From Alphaproteobacteria bacterium (GTDB taxonomy: Bacteria; Pseudomonadota; Alphaproteobacteria; UBA9219): a stretch of 7,201 bases of DNA. Location: NCBI GenBank assembly GCA_028693775.1, contig JAQUUS010000079.1:1-7201 (forward strand), read 5' to 3'. Below the pieces are notes generated by a model. It searched no databases. It was not told the DNA's origin and saw only the letters and a list, made by a program, of their open reading frames with translations. Shown piece after piece: positions 6,661 to 7,201 of the stretch. Every line of letters starts with the position of its first letter. Position 1 is the stretch's first letter. The translations under genes were made by a program, and so were the position numbers.

Positions 6661-7201
6661 ATGAGCCATTCCCCCGAAGCGTCGTTCCGGCTCGGCCTCG
6701 AAGCCTATCGCGCCGGAAAAATCGAGCAAGCCGCCGGTTATTGCCGCGACGCGCTGAGCGCCGCGCCGGATCATCCGGCCTGCCTGCACCTTTTGGGATT
6801 TCTTGAATTCTGCATGGGCCTCAAGGACGAAGCCGAAAGCCACATGCGCAAAGCGGTGTCGCTGACCCCGGCCTTTGCCGAAGGGCGCTGCCATTTCGCG
6901 CGACTTCTCTTTGCGAAAGGCAAAAACGAGGAAGCGCTCGAACACTACCGCGAAACGCTCATCCTCAAACCGGACCACACCGAAGCCCTGTTCGGCATGG
7001 CCAACGCGCTTGCGCTGACCGGAAGGCCCAACGAAGCAATGGACGCCTACGAAGCGCTCCTTAAACTGAAGCCCGATCACCCCGAAGCGCTGAACAATCT
7101 GGGCGTCCACTACTTCGACAGAAAAAACTACGAAAAAGCCGAGCGCTTCGCAAAGCGCGCCGTCAACCTGCGCCCGGCCTACGCCGCCGCGCACAACAAC
7201 C
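6661..7201 (+). CDS. TPR-repeat protein, N-terminal part (gene runs off the right edge)
   Basis: The visible 180 residues are almost entirely tetratricopeptide repeats with an exact 34-residue period. Repeats start at residues 6, 40, 74, 108 and 142, and a sixth begins at about 176. Each ends in a proline-containing turn (APDHP, TPAFA, KPDHT, KPDHP, RPAYA). TPR arrays are protein-binding superhelices. There is no signal peptide or membrane segment in view, so a cytosolic protein is likely. In proteobacteria such N-terminal arrays often precede a glycosyltransferase or sulfotransferase domain, but that part is outside the window and no function is assigned. The start is ATG 6661 or ATG 6655 in the same frame. 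Neither has a Shine-Dalgarno sequence, and 6661 fits the position of the candidate promoter. The gene is divergent from sppA and probably independent of it. Confidence 0.85.
   Translation, partial: MSHSPEASFRLGLEAYRAGKIEQAAGYCRDALSAAPDHPACLHLLGFLEFCMGLKDEAESHMRKAVSLTPAFAEGRCHFARLLFAKGKNEEALEHYRETLILKPDHTEALFGMANALALTGRPNEAMDAYEALLKLKPDHPEALNNLGVHYFDRKNYEKAERFAKRAVNLRPAYAAAHNN

Noticed and set aside
6568..7194. 208-codon open frame on the minus strand opposite the TPR gene
   Set aside because: The plus strand encodes perfectly periodic TPR repeats; the antisense frame is rich in Phe, Val and Gly with no pattern, and would cross the intergenic hairpin.

Overview
The window looks like ordinary chromosomal DNA from an alphaproteobacterium. 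ClpP, ClpX, MurC and MurG read as alphaproteobacterial-type proteins, SppA is the long two-domain (67K) form, and base composition is moderately high in G+C by eye. The lineage is inferred from protein character alone, so order and genus are left open. There are no phage, transposon, CRISPR, tRNA or rRNA signatures.

Layout: six genes lie on the minus strand and are read right to left. They are sppA (6511-4736), murG (4743-3631), murC (3608-2145), an AI-2E/PerM-family membrane protein (2067-1051), clpP (906-253) and the 5' end of clpX (188 to beyond the left edge). sppA and murG overlap by 8 bp, murG and murC are 22 bp apart, and murC and the membrane gene are 77 bp apart, so these four probably share a transcript. 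A 144-bp gap with a promoter-like sequence and two dyad symmetries precedes clpP. clpP and clpX form the usual protease/unfoldase pair. On the plus strand, a TPR-repeat gene starts at about 6661 and runs off the right edge. It is divergent from sppA across a 149-bp intergenic region that holds a long hairpin and candidate promoters for both directions.

Functionally, MurG (lipid II synthesis) and MurC (addition of L-Ala to UDP-MurNAc) are peptidoglycan precursor enzymes. SppA is a membrane-anchored peptidase that degrades cleaved signal peptides. ClpXP is the main cytosolic regulated protease. The gene order is the most notable point. murG-murC normally sit inside the dcw cluster (ftsW-murG-murC-murB-ddl), but here sppA replaces ftsW upstream and a permease gene plus clpPX replaces murB/ddl downstream. 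I see no convincing new biological system. The items worth checking are this rearranged order, the regulatory dyads and a possibly leaderless TPR gene.
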